A DNA stretch of 64,000 bases from GAS368 sp965227745 (lineage in GTDB: Bacteria; Verrucomicrobiota; Verrucomicrobiia; Opitutales; Opitutaceae), in the NCBI GenBank assembly GCA_965227745.1, contig OZ245769.1, positions 6,014,001 to 6,078,000 on the forward strand, given 5' to 3'. A model generated the notes under the pieces. That model was not told the origin of the DNA. It ran no database searches and saw only the letters and a list, made by a program, of their open reading frames with translations. Position 1 is the stretch's first letter, and each line of letters opens with the position of its first letter. Shown here one piece after another: positions 24,737 to 34,015 of this stretch. The position numbers and the translations under genes were made by a program.

Positions 24737-26230
24737 ATGCTTCCCCCGGATCTAGCAGCGCAAGGTACCACTCCCGCTTCGGCAGCCGTGGAGGTCACTG
24801 ATTTCGAAAAATTGCTTTTTAAGGAAGTTCGAGCTCAAGACCCTGAAAAGCAATCGGCGGTTCAATCGGCGGTGCGCACGATCATCGCTTCGACGTTGTC
24901 GACCGCCCGGACGGTGTCGCCGGATGTGAGCAAGACGATCTCGGAGATTATTGCTGGGATCGACCAACAGCTGACCGCTCAAGTTAACGAGATTATTCAT
25001 CACGAGGATTTCAAAGCCTTGGAGGGTTCGTGGCGCGGGCTGCATTACCTCGTCAATAACACGGAGACGAGCGAGATGCTGAAGATCCGGGTCCTCAATA
25101 TTTCGAAGAAGGATTTGGAGAAGACCTTGAAAAAGTTTGAGGGCGTGAGTTGGGACCAGAGTCCGATTTTCAAGAAGCTCTACAACGAGGAATTCAACCA
25201 GCTCGGCGGCGTCCCTTACGGGGCGCTCATCGGTGATTACTATTTCGACAAGAAGCCGGACGACGTGAAGATGCTGAAGAGCATGGCGGAAATCGCGGCT
25301 GCGATGCATGCGCCGTTCATCGCCGCCTCTGCGCCTGGTTTGCTGGGCATGGAATCCTGGCAGGAACTCACCAAACCGCGCGATCTCACGAAAATTTTCG
25401 GCACCGACGAGTATGCCGCCTGGCGCTCATTACGTGAATCGGAAGACGCCCGTTACTTGGGCTTGACGATGCCGCGCACACTAGCGCGTTTGCCCTACGG
25501 GGCGAAGACCTCTCCGGTAGAGGAGTTTGCCTTCGAGGAAGACACGGCAGGTGCCGACCACAGCAAGTACGTGTGGTCGAATTCGGCCTACGCGATGGGG
25601 ACCAATATCACGCGCGCCTTTGCGAATTACGGTTGGTGCGCTCGCATTCGGGGTTCCGAGTCGGGTGGTCGCGTGCAGGGTCTGCCGGTTCACACATTTC
25701 CGACTGACGATGGCGGCGTGGATATGAAATGCCCGACGGAAGTCGCGATCAACGACAGTCGTGGCGGTGAGCTGGAGAAGAATGGCTTCATCCCACTCAC
25801 TCATGCCAAGGGCACGGATTACGCCGTATTCATGGGCGCGCAATCTCTGCAAAAGCCGGCGGTTTTCGATAATCCCGACGCCACGGCCAATGCGAATTTA
25901 GCGGCCCGCCTCCCTTACCTTTTTGCAACGTGCCGTTTCGCTCATTACCTCAAGGTAATGGTCCGCGATAAGATCGGTTCTTATAAAGATCGAGCGACGA
26001 TGGAGGCGGATCTCAATAAATGGATTGGTAATTTCTGCTGCGATTCCAGTGCCGCAGAGGAGACCAAGATGAAAAATCCGTTGTCCGAAGGGCGAGTGGA
26101 AGTCCTCGATGTCCCCGGCAACCCGGGATACTATACCTCCAAGTTTTATTTGAAGCCTCACTATCAACTTGAGGGCCTCAAGGTCTCGCTTCGCCTGACC
26201 TCGAAGATGCCGCCGCCGTCCGGAGGCTAA
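24737..26230 (+). CDS. tssC: T6SS contractile sheath large subunit TssC (VipB/ImpC)
   Basis: TssC is the major sheath subunit, forming the TssB/TssC helix that contracts to drive the Hcp-VgrG needle. The protein is 497 residues, the usual length. Recognisable family segments are LEGSWRGLHYLV near residue 95, the IGDYYFDKKPDDV segment, FIAASAPGLLGM, W.SLRESEDARYLGLTMPR, TRAFANYGWCARIRG, and the near-C-terminal YLKVMVRDKIGSYKDR plus FYLKPHYQLEGLKVSLRLTS. It lies directly behind tssB and before hcp in the standard B-C-hcp order. A 115-bp spacer with an inverted repeat separates it from hcp. Confidence 0.96.
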   Translation: MLPPDLAAQGTTPASAAVEVTDFEKLLFKEVRAQDPEKQSAVQSAVRTIIASTLSTARTVSPDVSKTISEIIAGIDQQLTAQVNEIIHHEDFKALEGSWRGLHYLVNNTETSEMLKIRVLNISKKDLEKTLKKFEGVSWDQSPIFKKLYNEEFNQLGGVPYGALIGDYYFDKKPDDVKMLKSMAEIAAAMHAPFIAASAPGLLGMESWQELTKPRDLTKIFGTDEYAAWRSLRESEDARYLGLTMPRTLARLPYGAKTSPVEEFAFEEDTAGADHSKYVWSNSAYAMGTNITRAFANYGWCARIRGSESGGRVQGLPVHTFPTDDGGVDMKCPTEVAINDSRGGELEKNGFIPLTHAKGTDYAVFMGAQSLQKPAVFDNPDATANANLAARLPYLFATCRFAHYLKVMVRDKIGSYKDRATMEADLNKWIGNFCCDSSAAEETKMKNPLSEGRVEVLDVPGNPGYYTSKFYLKPHYQLEGLKVSLRLTSKMPPPSGG

Positions 26231-26302
26231 AGAGAACAGCGAAAGAATTTGTTTTGTCTCACCACGCCAGGCCTGTGCCGCCTGACGCTAACTCATCGCG
26301 CC

Positions 26303-26323
26303 AGAACTTAGGCACAAAGTTCT
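26303..26323. promoter_or_regulatory. Perfect 7-bp inverted repeat upstream of hcp
   Basis: AGAACTT (26303-26309) and AAGTTCT (26317-26323) are perfect reverse complements with a 7-nt centre, ending 22 bp before the hcp ATG. The right arm overlaps a TAATAT sequence (26323-26328). It could be an operator for a dimeric regulator or a leader hairpin affecting hcp mRNA. A second imperfect stem (CAGGC/GCCTG, 26268-26284) lies further upstream. Function is inferred only from position. Confidence 0.4.
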
Positions 26324-26345
26324 AATATTAGGTCCCTTCAATCCC

Positions 26346-26837
26346 ATGGCACTCGTCGACTTCTTCCTCAAAATTGACACCATTCCTGGCGAAAGCCCGG
26401 ACGATAAGCACAAAGATGAAATTCAGCTCCTTTCCTGGGGCTGGAGTGAATTAAACTCCGGCTCGCATGCCCTAGGCGGCGGTGGCGGCGCCGGTAAAGT
26501 ACAGATGAACGATTTCGAGTTCACGATGTACACCAACAAGGCGAGCCCCAAGTTGTTGCTGGCCTGCGCCAACGGCGCACACATCGACTCTGCTTTGCTT
26601 ACCTGCCGCAAGGCCGGCACCACGCAGCAGGAGTATCTCAAGATCAAGTTCAGCGGTCTATTGATCTCCAAGTATCAAACGGGCGGCGGTGGCGGTCCGG
26701 ATCTCGTCATGCCGATCGACAAGATCAGCATCAATTTCACCAAGATCGAATACGAATACTATCCGCAGGACGCCAAGGGCAATTTGGGCAGCAAGATTCC
26801 CGCTGGCTGGGACCTGAAGCTTAACAAGGCCGTCTAA
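26346..26837 (+). CDS. hcp: T6SS inner-tube protein Hcp (TssD)
   Basis: Hcp hexamers stack to form the inner tube that is expelled with VgrG. The protein is 163 residues, standard for the Hcp1 family. It starts MALVDFFLKID, has the IPGES segment after strand 1, the LSWGWSE strand, the F.FTMYTNKASPKLLLACANG block near residues 58-78 and the C-terminal I.FTKIEYEYYPQDAKG motif. No C-terminal toxin extension is present. The gene is set apart from both neighbours (115 and 65 bp) by an inverted repeat upstream and a terminator-like stem-loop downstream, which fits separately tuned, high expression. Confidence 0.96.
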   Translation: MALVDFFLKIDTIPGESPDDKHKDEIQLLSWGWSELNSGSHALGGGGGAGKVQMNDFEFTMYTNKASPKLLLACANGAHIDSALLTCRKAGTTQQEYLKIKFSGLLISKYQTGGGGGPDLVMPIDKISINFTKIEYEYYPQDAKGNLGSKIPAGWDLKLNKAV

Positions 26838-26865
26838 TTGGCTTTGCCCTACCAAACCAAATTCA

Positions 26866-26897
26866 TGCCTGGTCGCCCACCGGTCAGGCACGTTTGT
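26866..26897 (+). terminator. Stem-loop with T-rich tail after hcp (attenuating terminator)
   Basis: TGCCTGGTCG (26866-26875) pairs with CGGTCAGGCA (26881-26890) through ten positions, two of them G-T wobbles, around a 5-nt loop CCCAC. It is followed at once by CGTTTGTTT. It lies 28 bp after the hcp stop and before tagJ. The T run is interrupted, so partial read-through is likely. This would make hcp more abundant than the baseplate genes that follow. Confidence 0.5.
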
Positions 26898-26902
26898 TTG
26901 GT

Positions 26903-27703
26903 ATGAACGCCAAAGAACTCATCGGTGCCGGAAAGCTGCAGGAAGCTCTCGGCGCTTTGCAAGCGGAGGTCCGCCGTGATCCGGCGGACCCCAAGCTCCG
27001 GATTTTCCTCTTTCAACTGGAGTGCCTGCTCGGGCGTCTCGAAAAGGCATTGAACCAATTGGAGACGATTGAGAGTTTATCGCCCAACGATTCGACGCTC
27101 GGGCAAATCTTTCGCCCGGTGATCGCCGGAGAGTTGGCGCGGCGGGAGGTTTTCGCCGGGACTCGACCACCGCTGATTTTTAGGGAGTCGGCCGAGTGGC
27201 TGGTCGTGCTCACCCAAGCCTGCGCGGCGAGTGCCAGGGGAGATTTTGGTCAGGCGGTCGAGCTGCGCCTGCAGGCTTTCGATTTGGCTCCAGCGGCGCG
27301 GGGCAAAATCAATGGCGACGCGTTTGCGTGGCTCGCTGACGCTGATTCTCGACTAGGCCCCGTGTTTGAGATGATTCTTTCTGGAAAATACTATTGGGTA
27401 CCTTTTGCCCACGTCGCAAAAGTAGAAATCGAGAAGCCGACTGATCTGCGCGATTTGGCGTGGATCCCTGTACGATTTACATGGACGGATGGTGGGGCGG
27501 TATCCGCGCATATCCCAGTCCGATATCCAGGTTACGAACTCCTCAGTGACGATGCGGTGCGGATGGCCCGGGCCACCACGTGGCGGGAGGCGGCGCCAGA
27601 GTATTCTTTAGGGGCGGGGCAACGCATTCTGGCTACGGATGCCAATGACTACCCGTTGCTCGAGTGTCGGAATATCGAATTCGAAGCCGCCGCCGGCGTT
27701 TAA
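26903..27703 (+). CDS. tagJ: T6SS accessory protein TagJ (ImpE family)
   Basis: ImpE/TagJ proteins are accessory T6SS factors reported to bind the sheath subunit TssB and influence ClpV-dependent recycling. The protein is 266 residues from the ATG at 26903. An in-frame TTG at 26894 is less likely because it falls in the T-run after the hcp stem-loop. The N-terminus is a TPR-like helical repeat (LQEALGALQAEVRRDPADPKLRIFLFQ pattern: a residue 5-35 helix pair rich in Leu/Ala). The C-terminal half carries the ImpE hallmark W.AD.DSRLGPVFE, then G.YYWVPF, DLRDLAWIPV and VRYPGYE. It sits between hcp and tssE, a common position in clusters that carry it. Confidence 0.85.
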   Translation: MNAKELIGAGKLQEALGALQAEVRRDPADPKLRIFLFQLECLLGRLEKALNQLETIESLSPNDSTLGQIFRPVIAGELARREVFAGTRPPLIFRESAEWLVVLTQACAASARGDFGQAVELRLQAFDLAPAARGKINGDAFAWLADADSRLGPVFEMILSGKYYWVPFAHVAKVEIEKPTDLRDLAWIPVRFTWTDGGAVSAHIPVRYPGYELLSDDAVRMARATTWREAAPEYSLGAGQRILATDANDYPLLECRNIEFEAAAGV

Positions 27704-27721
27704 GAACAAACCCGCCACGCG

Positions 27722-28225
27722 ATGACCGAACAAACTCCCATCGAACGACTGCAGCCCTGCTTGCTCGACCGCCTGACGGACGATGAGCCTGAGCAGAAAG
27801 TGGAGAGCCGAATGCAGCGCACGATCTCGCGGCAGCGTTATATCCGCGGCGTATTGCGTGATCTGCAATGGATGTTCAACACCCAAGCCTACCTGGACAG
27901 CGTGGTCCCGGAGAAATTAAAGCTATCCGATTTTCCAGAAGCGTCCAAGTCGGTGCTCAACTTTGGGACGCGTCAGATGGCTGGGGCCAACGCGCCGGAC
28001 ATGGAGTTGCTGTGTCGGGATTTGAAGGCCGCGCTTCTGATCTTCGAGCCGCGGATCGACGCTGATACTCTGTCGGTTGAAGCGGAAAACGAGCGGAACA
28101 CCGTTACGCTGCGGGTGCGGGGCGCGTTGTGGACGAATCAGCAGCCCGCCGAGTTGGACCTCAAGTCGACGGTGGATTTAGAAAACGAGCGTTTCCTGCT
28201 GGGCGACTCCTCCACCCATGGATGA
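27722..28225 (+). CDS. tssE: T6SS baseplate wedge protein TssE (gp25-like)
   Basis: TssE is the gp25-like baseplate protein linking the wedge to the first sheath ring. The protein is 167 residues. It shows LLDRLTDDEP near the start, a VLRDLQWMFNT segment around residue 46 in the position of the family's LRDL..LLNT motif, a YPEV-like stretch read here as FPEASKSVLNFG, and a C-terminal beta strand set (NTVTLRVRGALW) typical of gp25. Its stop overlaps the start of tssF by 8 bp, so translation is probably coupled. No unusual features. Confidence 0.9.
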   Translation: MTEQTPIERLQPCLLDRLTDDEPEQKVESRMQRTISRQRYIRGVLRDLQWMFNTQAYLDSVVPEKLKLSDFPEASKSVLNFGTRQMAGANAPDMELLCRDLKAALLIFEPRIDADTLSVEAENERNTVTLRVRGALWTNQQPAELDLKSTVDLENERFLLGDSSTHG

Positions 28226-30215
28226 ACGACTGCTCGGTCTTTATACCACGGAGTTGCGCCACCTGCGGGAGACAGCGGCGGAGTTTGGCCGCGACCATCC
28301 GAAGATTGCGCAACGCCTCCTGTTGGATGTGGATGGCAAGGACGCCTGCGCCGATCCGTATGTCGAACGACTGCTGGAGGGTTTCGCTTTTCTGGCGGCG
28401 CGCGTACATTTGAAGCTGGATGCGGAGTTCCCGCGTTTCACCCAAGGCATACTGGAAACGGTTTATCCGGACTACCTCTGTCCAGTGCCATCGATGGCGA
28501 TGGTGAAATTTTCCCCGGAAGAGCAGGAGGAGTCGCTGGCGGCGGGTGTGACCATCAAGCGCGGCACCTTGTTGCGGAGCCAACTCGGAAAGGGCGAGCG
28601 CACGGCGTGTACTTTCCGCACCGCTCATGACGTGCGGCTGCTGCCCGTAAAGATCACCGATGCCACCTACTTCACGCAGCGTCTGGCAGAGTTGAACCTT
28701 CCACCGGAGCTGAAGGCGAAGGCGGCGTTGCGATTGCGCCTGAAAAAAACGATTCCAAACAGTTTTGCGGAAATCCGGCTGGATCCCTTTTCGGTCTACT
28801 TGCGCGGCCCGGATCAGATCCCCAGTGAGATTTACGAACAAATTTTCGCCCACAAGACTCGTTTGATCGTGCAGGCCCCGGGTACGCGCGGACGCGTCCT
28901 CGCCAGCCGGTCTCCGGATTGCATTCGGCGGTGCGGGTATGCGCCGGAGCAGGCATTACTCCCGACGGCACCGCAGGGCTTCGAAGGCTATCGCTTGTTG
29001 AAGGAGTATTTTAGTTTCCCTCAACGCTTCTTGTTTTGCGAGTTTGCCGGTTTTGGCGATGCGCTGGCGCAGGTGAAGGGCGAGGAAGTCGACCTCATCG
29101 TCGTGTTGGATGCGGCAGATACGGGGCTGGAAGGGCAGGTGGACGCGAGTTGCTTCGAGCTGTTTTGCACGCCGACGATCAATCTCTTCGAAAAGACGCT
29201 GGATCGGATCAATATTTCCGGGCGCGTATCCGAGTTTCACGTGGTGCCAGACCGCCATCGGGCGCTGGACTTTGAGATCTATCGGATTTCCAGCCTGATG
29301 GGTCATGGCGACACGCCGGACCAAGACCGGGAGTTTTTACCCTTCTACAAGGCACGCGACATGGATTTGGACGCGCGGGCATTTTACACGACGAATCGCG
29401 TGCAGCGCCTATTTAGCGATCGCGAGCGACTGACGGGTCGCCGCACTTCGTACGCGGGCACCGATCTCTTCATCTCCATCGTCGATGGCGATATGGCTCC
29501 CTACAGCCCAAATTTACGTCAGCTCGGGGTAAAGGCGCTCTGCACGAACCGGCATTTGCCGATCCAGATGTTCAAAAATACGATGCGGGAGGAAACCGCG
29601 GAGGAGCGGGATAAACCGAAGAGGCCAGCCGACGAAGAACTCCGGACGAACGACTTTACGATGGAGCTCAGCGCGCCGGTGAGTTCGATTCGGATCCTTC
29701 AGGGCCCCACGGTGCCGCGCCCCAGCCTCGTATTGACAGGCCAGAATCAAGAGACGGGCAAGGCTGGTAGCTCGCAGAAGTCGGGCTCTCCCGTGCCCTC
29801 CGGCCGCTTTGCCTGGCGTGTGATCAGTCATCTGTCCTTAAACTATCTATCGCTGTTGGACGGGTCTGAATCCGGTGCGGAAGGATTGCGGGAAGTACTT
29901 CGCCTTTACGCCGATCCGCAGGATCGCCAGATGAGCAAGCAGATCGACGGTTTGCGGAATGTGAGACACAAAGCGGTGTTTCGACGAGTGGAGACACCGG
30001 GTCCGATCACCTTCGCCCGGGGTTTGGAGATCACCCTGATGTTTGACGAGTCGGCTTTCGAGGGGCAGGGGGTCTTTGTCCTTGGGGCAGTGCTCGAGCA
30101 ATTTTTCACGCGCCACGTCGCGCTGAATTCATTCACCGAGACGGTTATTACAACTCAGCAAAGAAAGGAGATCATGCGATGGTCGCCACAGATGGGCAGA
30201 CGCCAGATTCTCTAA
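28218..30215 (+). CDS. tssF: T6SS baseplate protein TssF (VasA/ImpG)
   Basis: TssF forms the baseplate wedge with TssG, TssE and TssK. The protein is 665 residues, slightly longer than the common size of about 590-630. Family segments include YT.ELR.LRE..AEF near residue 10, the HPKIA-like DHPKIAQRL, DPYVERLLEGFAFLAARV.LKLD.EFP, TVYPDYLCPVPSM.M (near residue 80), and FPQRFLFCEFAGF in the middle. The C-terminus has SLNYLSL, RNVRHKAVFRR and GLEITLMFDES. A charged insertion around residues 450-510 accounts for the extra length. The last 37 bp overlap tssG. Confidence 0.94.
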   Translation: MDERLLGLYTTELRHLRETAAEFGRDHPKIAQRLLLDVDGKDACADPYVERLLEGFAFLAARVHLKLDAEFPRFTQGILETVYPDYLCPVPSMAMVKFSPEEQEESLAAGVTIKRGTLLRSQLGKGERTACTFRTAHDVRLLPVKITDATYFTQRLAELNLPPELKAKAALRLRLKKTIPNSFAEIRLDPFSVYLRGPDQIPSEIYEQIFAHKTRLIVQAPGTRGRVLASRSPDCIRRCGYAPEQALLPTAPQGFEGYRLLKEYFSFPQRFLFCEFAGFGDALAQVKGEEVDLIVVLDAADTGLEGQVDASCFELFCTPTINLFEKTLDRINISGRVSEFHVVPDRHRALDFEIYRISSLMGHGDTPDQDREFLPFYKARDMDLDARAFYTTNRVQRLFSDRERLTGRRTSYAGTDLFISIVDGDMAPYSPNLRQLGVKALCTNRHLPIQMFKNTMREETAEERDKPKRPADEELRTNDFTMELSAPVSSIRILQGPTVPRPSLVLTGQNQETGKAGSSQKSGSPVPSGRFAWRVISHLSLNYLSLLDGSESGAEGLREVLRLYADPQDRQMSKQIDGLRNVRHKAVFRRVETPGPITFARGLEITLMFDESAFEGQGVFVLGAVLEQFFTRHVALNSFTETVITTQQRKEIMRWSPQMGRRQIL

Positions 30216-31210
30216 TCGAAACCTTTCGAAGGGAGCCGTACACCTTCGATTTTTTCGCCGCCGTCCGACTGCTGCAAAGCCGCGCGGCAGAGATGCCGCG
30301 CATAGGCCATTCACTGTGGCCCGCGCAGGATCCGGTGCGTTTTGCGCAAAACCCTTCGACGAATTTCGCGCCGACGACCATCGAAGAGTTTAGCCGGCGC
30401 GCCGAGTCGCGTGCGCCCGTACTCTACTCGCGCCATTTCGGCCTTTTCGGCCCCAACGGTCCCCTCCCGCTTTGCCTGACTGAGTTTGCCTTGGAGCGGA
30501 TGCTGCACCACCGCGACGATACCTTCGCCGAGTTCTGCAATGTCTTTCATCATCGGCTCACCTCCTTCTTTTTCCGAGCCTGGGCCGACACACAGAAGAC
30601 CGTAGACTTCGACCGCCCAAACGATGAGAACTGGACGAATTATATCGGGGCTTTGATCGGCCTGGGGATGGATAGCTTGCGAGATCGTGATTCCGTGCCG
30701 GATCAGGCCAAGCTCTACTTCGCCGGTCGTCTCAGCGCGGGCAGCCGCAATGCGGAAGGCCTTGAGGCGATCGTCCGCGAGTTTTTCGGCGTCCCGACGG
30801 AACTACACACCTTCGTCGGTCGATGGATGGATTTGCCGCCTGATTCGCTTTGCAAACTTGGGGCGTCGCCCTCGACCGGAAAACTAGGGAGTACGGCGAT
30901 CGCCGGCTCGCGCATCTGGTCATGCCAACTCCATTTTCGGCTGCGCTTCGGCCCGTTGACGTGGGCGGAGTTTGAGCGCCTCTTGCCGACCGGTCCCTCG
31001 TTTAAACGCTTGCGCGATTGGGTCCGGCTCTATGTCGGCGATCAATACTCGTGGGACGTGCAACTCGTCGTGAGCGGCCGCGAGATACCCAAGGTGCAAT
31101 TGCCGAAGGCCGGCCAACAGGCAAAGGCCCCGCAACTAGGCTGGAACACTTGGGTGACTACCAAGCCATTTGTGTCTGATGCCGTGATTAGTTTCCCCGG
31201 TGTGGCCTAG
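30179..31210 (+). CDS. tssG: T6SS baseplate protein TssG (VasB/ImpH)
   Basis: TssG is the baseplate wedge partner of TssF. The protein is 343 residues. It shows the family opening FRREPYTFDFFAAVRLLQ near residue 17, VRFAQNPSTNFAPTTIEEF, HFGLFGPNGPLPLCLTEFA near residue 84 (the hallmark GL.GP.GPLP block), HHRLTSFFFRAW, and REFFGVPTELHTFVGRW. The C-terminus has GS.IWSCQLHFRLRFGPLTW. The start at 30179 is supported by a strong AAAGGAG at 30164-30170, 8 nt upstream, unusual in this window where most genes lack a clear SD. The gene overlaps tssF by 37 bp. Confidence 0.94.
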   Translation: MVATDGQTPDSLIETFRREPYTFDFFAAVRLLQSRAAEMPRIGHSLWPAQDPVRFAQNPSTNFAPTTIEEFSRRAESRAPVLYSRHFGLFGPNGPLPLCLTEFALERMLHHRDDTFAEFCNVFHHRLTSFFFRAWADTQKTVDFDRPNDENWTNYIGALIGLGMDSLRDRDSVPDQAKLYFAGRLSAGSRNAEGLEAIVREFFGVPTELHTFVGRWMDLPPDSLCKLGASPSTGKLGSTAIAGSRIWSCQLHFRLRFGPLTWAEFERLLPTGPSFKRLRDWVRLYVGDQYSWDVQLVVSGREIPKVQLPKAGQQAKAPQLGWNTWVTTKPFVSDAVISFPGVA

Positions 31211-31254
31211 CGCCGCCGACCCGGATTTTTCCTCTTCAACCTCCCACTGCCCCC

Positions 31255-33954
31255 ATGGCCGATATCAAACGCTCCGCACTGTTTGGAAAGCTCAACCCTA
31301 TCGGCTACAAGTCGATCGAGGCCGCGACGATCTTCTGCAAGATGCGCGGCAATCCCTACGTCGAGATGGTCCACTGGGTGCACCAGTTACTCCAGCAACC
31401 AGACTCCGATGTGTTGCGCATCATCAAGCATTTCGGGCTGGATGCCTCCCGCTTGGCGGCCGATATCGTGGCGGGGCTTGATCGGCTTCCACGCGGCGCG
31501 ACCTCGATCAGCGATTTTTCGCCCCATATAGAAAGTGCCGTGCAGCAGGGCTACGTTTACGGCTCCCTGCTCTATGGCGAAGGGCAGGTGCGGACGGGGC
31601 ATCTCGTGGTGGCCTGCCTGAAGACCGACTCCCTGCGCGGAGTGTTCGTGGGCCTCTCGCGGGAGTTTGCCAAGATTAAGCAGGAGCAATTGAGCGATGA
31701 GTTTGCGCGCATCGTCGCCGGTTCGCCCGAGGAGGCCATGTACGCGAGCGACGGCTCAGGCTTGAGCGCCGGCGCGACTCCCGGGGAAAATGCCGGGGCG
31801 CTGGCTCCCGCTGAGATGGGCAAGCAGGAAGCACTCAAGCGCTTCACGACGAATCTCACGGAGCGCGCTCGCAAAGGCGAAATCGACCCGATCATTGGTC
31901 GCGACGAGGAGATCCGCCAGTGTGTCGACATCCTGATGCGTCGCCGGCAGAATAATCCGATTCTCACCGGGGAAGCCGGTGTGGGCAAAACAGCGGTGGT
32001 GGAGGGCTTCGCTCACCGAATCGTCGCGGGCGACGTGCCCCCAGCCTTGAAAGAAGTGTCCGTGCTGTCACTGGATGTGGGCCTATTGCAGGCCGGCGCC
32101 AGCATGAAGGGCGAGTTCGAGCAGAGGCTGCGGAGCGTGATCGACGAAGTGCAGGCTTCGCCCAAACCGATTATTTTGTTTATCGACGAGGTCCACACGT
32201 TGATCGGCGCAGGTGGCGCGGCCGGCACCGGTGATGCGGCCAACCTGCTCAAGCCGGCCCTGGCGCGCGGGACCTTGCGCACGATCGCGGCGACGACGTG
32301 GGATGAATACAAAAAGCACATCGAAAAAGATCCGGCGTTGACGAGGCGGTTTCAGACCGTGCCGGTGGCCGAACCGAGTGAGGATCGGTGCATCCTGATG
32401 ATGCGCGCCGTCGTTTCTCCCTTTGAGAAGCATCATCGGGTGCAGATTCTGGATGAGGCGATCGATTCCGCGGTACGGTTGTCGCATCGCTACATTCCCG
32501 CACGGCAGTTGCCGGACAAGGCGGTAAGCCTCATCGACACGGCGAGTGCCCGCGTGGCCGTGAGCCAGCACGCCGTCCCGGCCGAGGTGGATGATTGTCG
32601 ACGCCGCATCCAGGCGCTATCCACGGAGCAAGATATCCTCACCCGCGAAAGTACGGTGGGGCTGAACCATACCGTCCGGACCTCCGATGTGGTCGAGCAG
32701 CTAGCCAAAGAGAAAGAGCGGCTGGCCACGCTTGAGCAGCGTTGGGCCGATGAAAAAACGCAGGTGGCGGCGATCCTTGGCCTCAAGACTAAGCTGAGCG
32801 CGCCCGTGCCGGCAGCCGACGCCACGCCGGCAGTAGGAGCAGACAAGGGCCTCTCGGCTGCTGAGCGCGGCGCGGTGCTGAGCGAACTCGTCGCACTGCA
32901 GGAGAAGCTGCGAACCTTTCAGGGCGAGACGCCCCTCATCTTCCCGAGCGTCGATGCGAGTGCGATCGCGAGCGTAGTGGCCGACTGGACCGGCATTCCC
33001 GTGGGGCGAATGGTGAAGGACGAGATCCAGCAGGTCCTGACGCTGGCCGACACGTTGGAAAAACGCGTGATCGGGCAGCGCCACGCGCTGGAGACGATCG
33101 CGCGGCGCATCCAGACCAGCCGGGCACGCCTCGACAATCCCAACCGCCCGGTGGGCGTCTTCATGCTCGCAGGCCCGAGCGGCACGGGCAAGACGGAGAC
33201 CGCGCTGACTTTGGCGGAGGCATTGTATGGCGGAGAGCAAAACATGATCTCCATCAACATGAGCGAATTCCAGGAGGCGCATACGGTGAGCACGCTGAAG
33301 GGCTCGCCTCCCGGTTATGTGGGCTACGGCGAAGGCGGCATTTTGACCGAAGCCGTGCGTCGCCGGCCCTACAGTGTCGTCCTGCTGGACGAGGTAGAAA
33401 AGGCCCACCCGGACGTCCACGAAATCTTCTTCCAAGTTTTCGACAAAGGCTGGATGGAGGACGCCGAAGGCCGCTTCATCGACTTCAAGAATACGGTCAT
33501 CATTCTGACCAGCAACGCGGCCCAGGATGTGGTGATCAACCTCTGCAAAGATCCCGAGTTGATGCCGAGTGTGGAAGGGTTGGAAAAGGCTATGCGCGGC
33601 CCGCTCACCAAGGTGTTTCCCGACGCGCTGCTCAACCGTCTGCTCGTCATTCCGTATTACCCGATCAGCAAGGAAATGCTGCGGACGATCATCCAACTCA
33701 ACCTCCGCAAGGTGGAGAAACGCGTGCGCGAGAATCACAAGGTGCCGTTTACCTTCGACCCTGCCGTCCCAGATCTCATCGCCCAGCGTTGCACCGAGCT
33801 CGAGCGCGGCGCCCGCATGGTCGACGCGCTGATCACCAACACTCTCCTGCCAGAAATCGGCCGCGAGCTGCTCAACCGCCTCGCCACCGGCAACGAGATC
33901 AAGCGAGTGCACGTGGGGATTAAGGATGGGAATTTCGTGTACCCGTTTGATTAA
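31255..33954 (+). CDS. clpV: T6SS sheath-recycling AAA+ ATPase TssH (ClpV)
   Basis: ClpV disassembles contracted TssB/TssC sheath so that it can be reused. The protein is 899 residues, the usual size. An N-terminal ClpN repeat domain (about 1-160) starts with the ClpV-type SALFGKLNPIGYKSIEAAT. The first AAA+ module has Walker A GEAGVGKT at 239-246 and Walker B ILFIDEVHTL. A shorter middle region follows, then the second AAA+ with Walker A GPSGTGKT at 640-647, the SMSE-type INMSEFQE loop and VVLLDEVEKAHPDV. The N-domain and cluster context separate it from ClpB. Both ATPase sites look intact. Confidence 0.96.
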   Translation: MADIKRSALFGKLNPIGYKSIEAATIFCKMRGNPYVEMVHWVHQLLQQPDSDVLRIIKHFGLDASRLAADIVAGLDRLPRGATSISDFSPHIESAVQQGYVYGSLLYGEGQVRTGHLVVACLKTDSLRGVFVGLSREFAKIKQEQLSDEFARIVAGSPEEAMYASDGSGLSAGATPGENAGALAPAEMGKQEALKRFTTNLTERARKGEIDPIIGRDEEIRQCVDILMRRRQNNPILTGEAGVGKTAVVEGFAHRIVAGDVPPALKEVSVLSLDVGLLQAGASMKGEFEQRLRSVIDEVQASPKPIILFIDEVHTLIGAGGAAGTGDAANLLKPALARGTLRTIAATTWDEYKKHIEKDPALTRRFQTVPVAEPSEDRCILMMRAVVSPFEKHHRVQILDEAIDSAVRLSHRYIPARQLPDKAVSLIDTASARVAVSQHAVPAEVDDCRRRIQALSTEQDILTRESTVGLNHTVRTSDVVEQLAKEKERLATLEQRWADEKTQVAAILGLKTKLSAPVPAADATPAVGADKGLSAAERGAVLSELVALQEKLRTFQGETPLIFPSVDASAIASVVADWTGIPVGRMVKDEIQQVLTLADTLEKRVIGQRHALETIARRIQTSRARLDNPNRPVGVFMLAGPSGTGKTETALTLAEALYGGEQNMISINMSEFQEAHTVSTLKGSPPGYVGYGEGGILTEAVRRRPYSVVLLDEVEKAHPDVHEIFFQVFDKGWMEDAEGRFIDFKNTVIILTSNAAQDVVINLCKDPELMPSVEGLEKAMRGPLTKVFPDALLNRLLVIPYYPISKEMLRTIIQLNLRKVEKRVRENHKVPFTFDPAVPDLIAQRCTELERGARMVDALITNTLLPEIGRELLNRLATGNEIKRVHVGIKDGNFVYPFD

Positions 33955-34015
33955 CCAACAATCATCTAGTCGAAATAATCGGCTTGAACCGATAGAGAAG
34001 CCAGCCGGTTACCAT

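Noticed and set aside
26894..26902. TTG start for tagJ
   Set aside because: It is located in the T-rich tail of the stem-loop after hcp, and an ATG follows three codons later.
33926..34015. Upstream ATG for the lysozyme-like gene
   Set aside because: It lies inside the clpV coding end and adds residues that are only a shifted reading of clpV and the spacer; the ATG at 34016 is preferred, although this is not proven.
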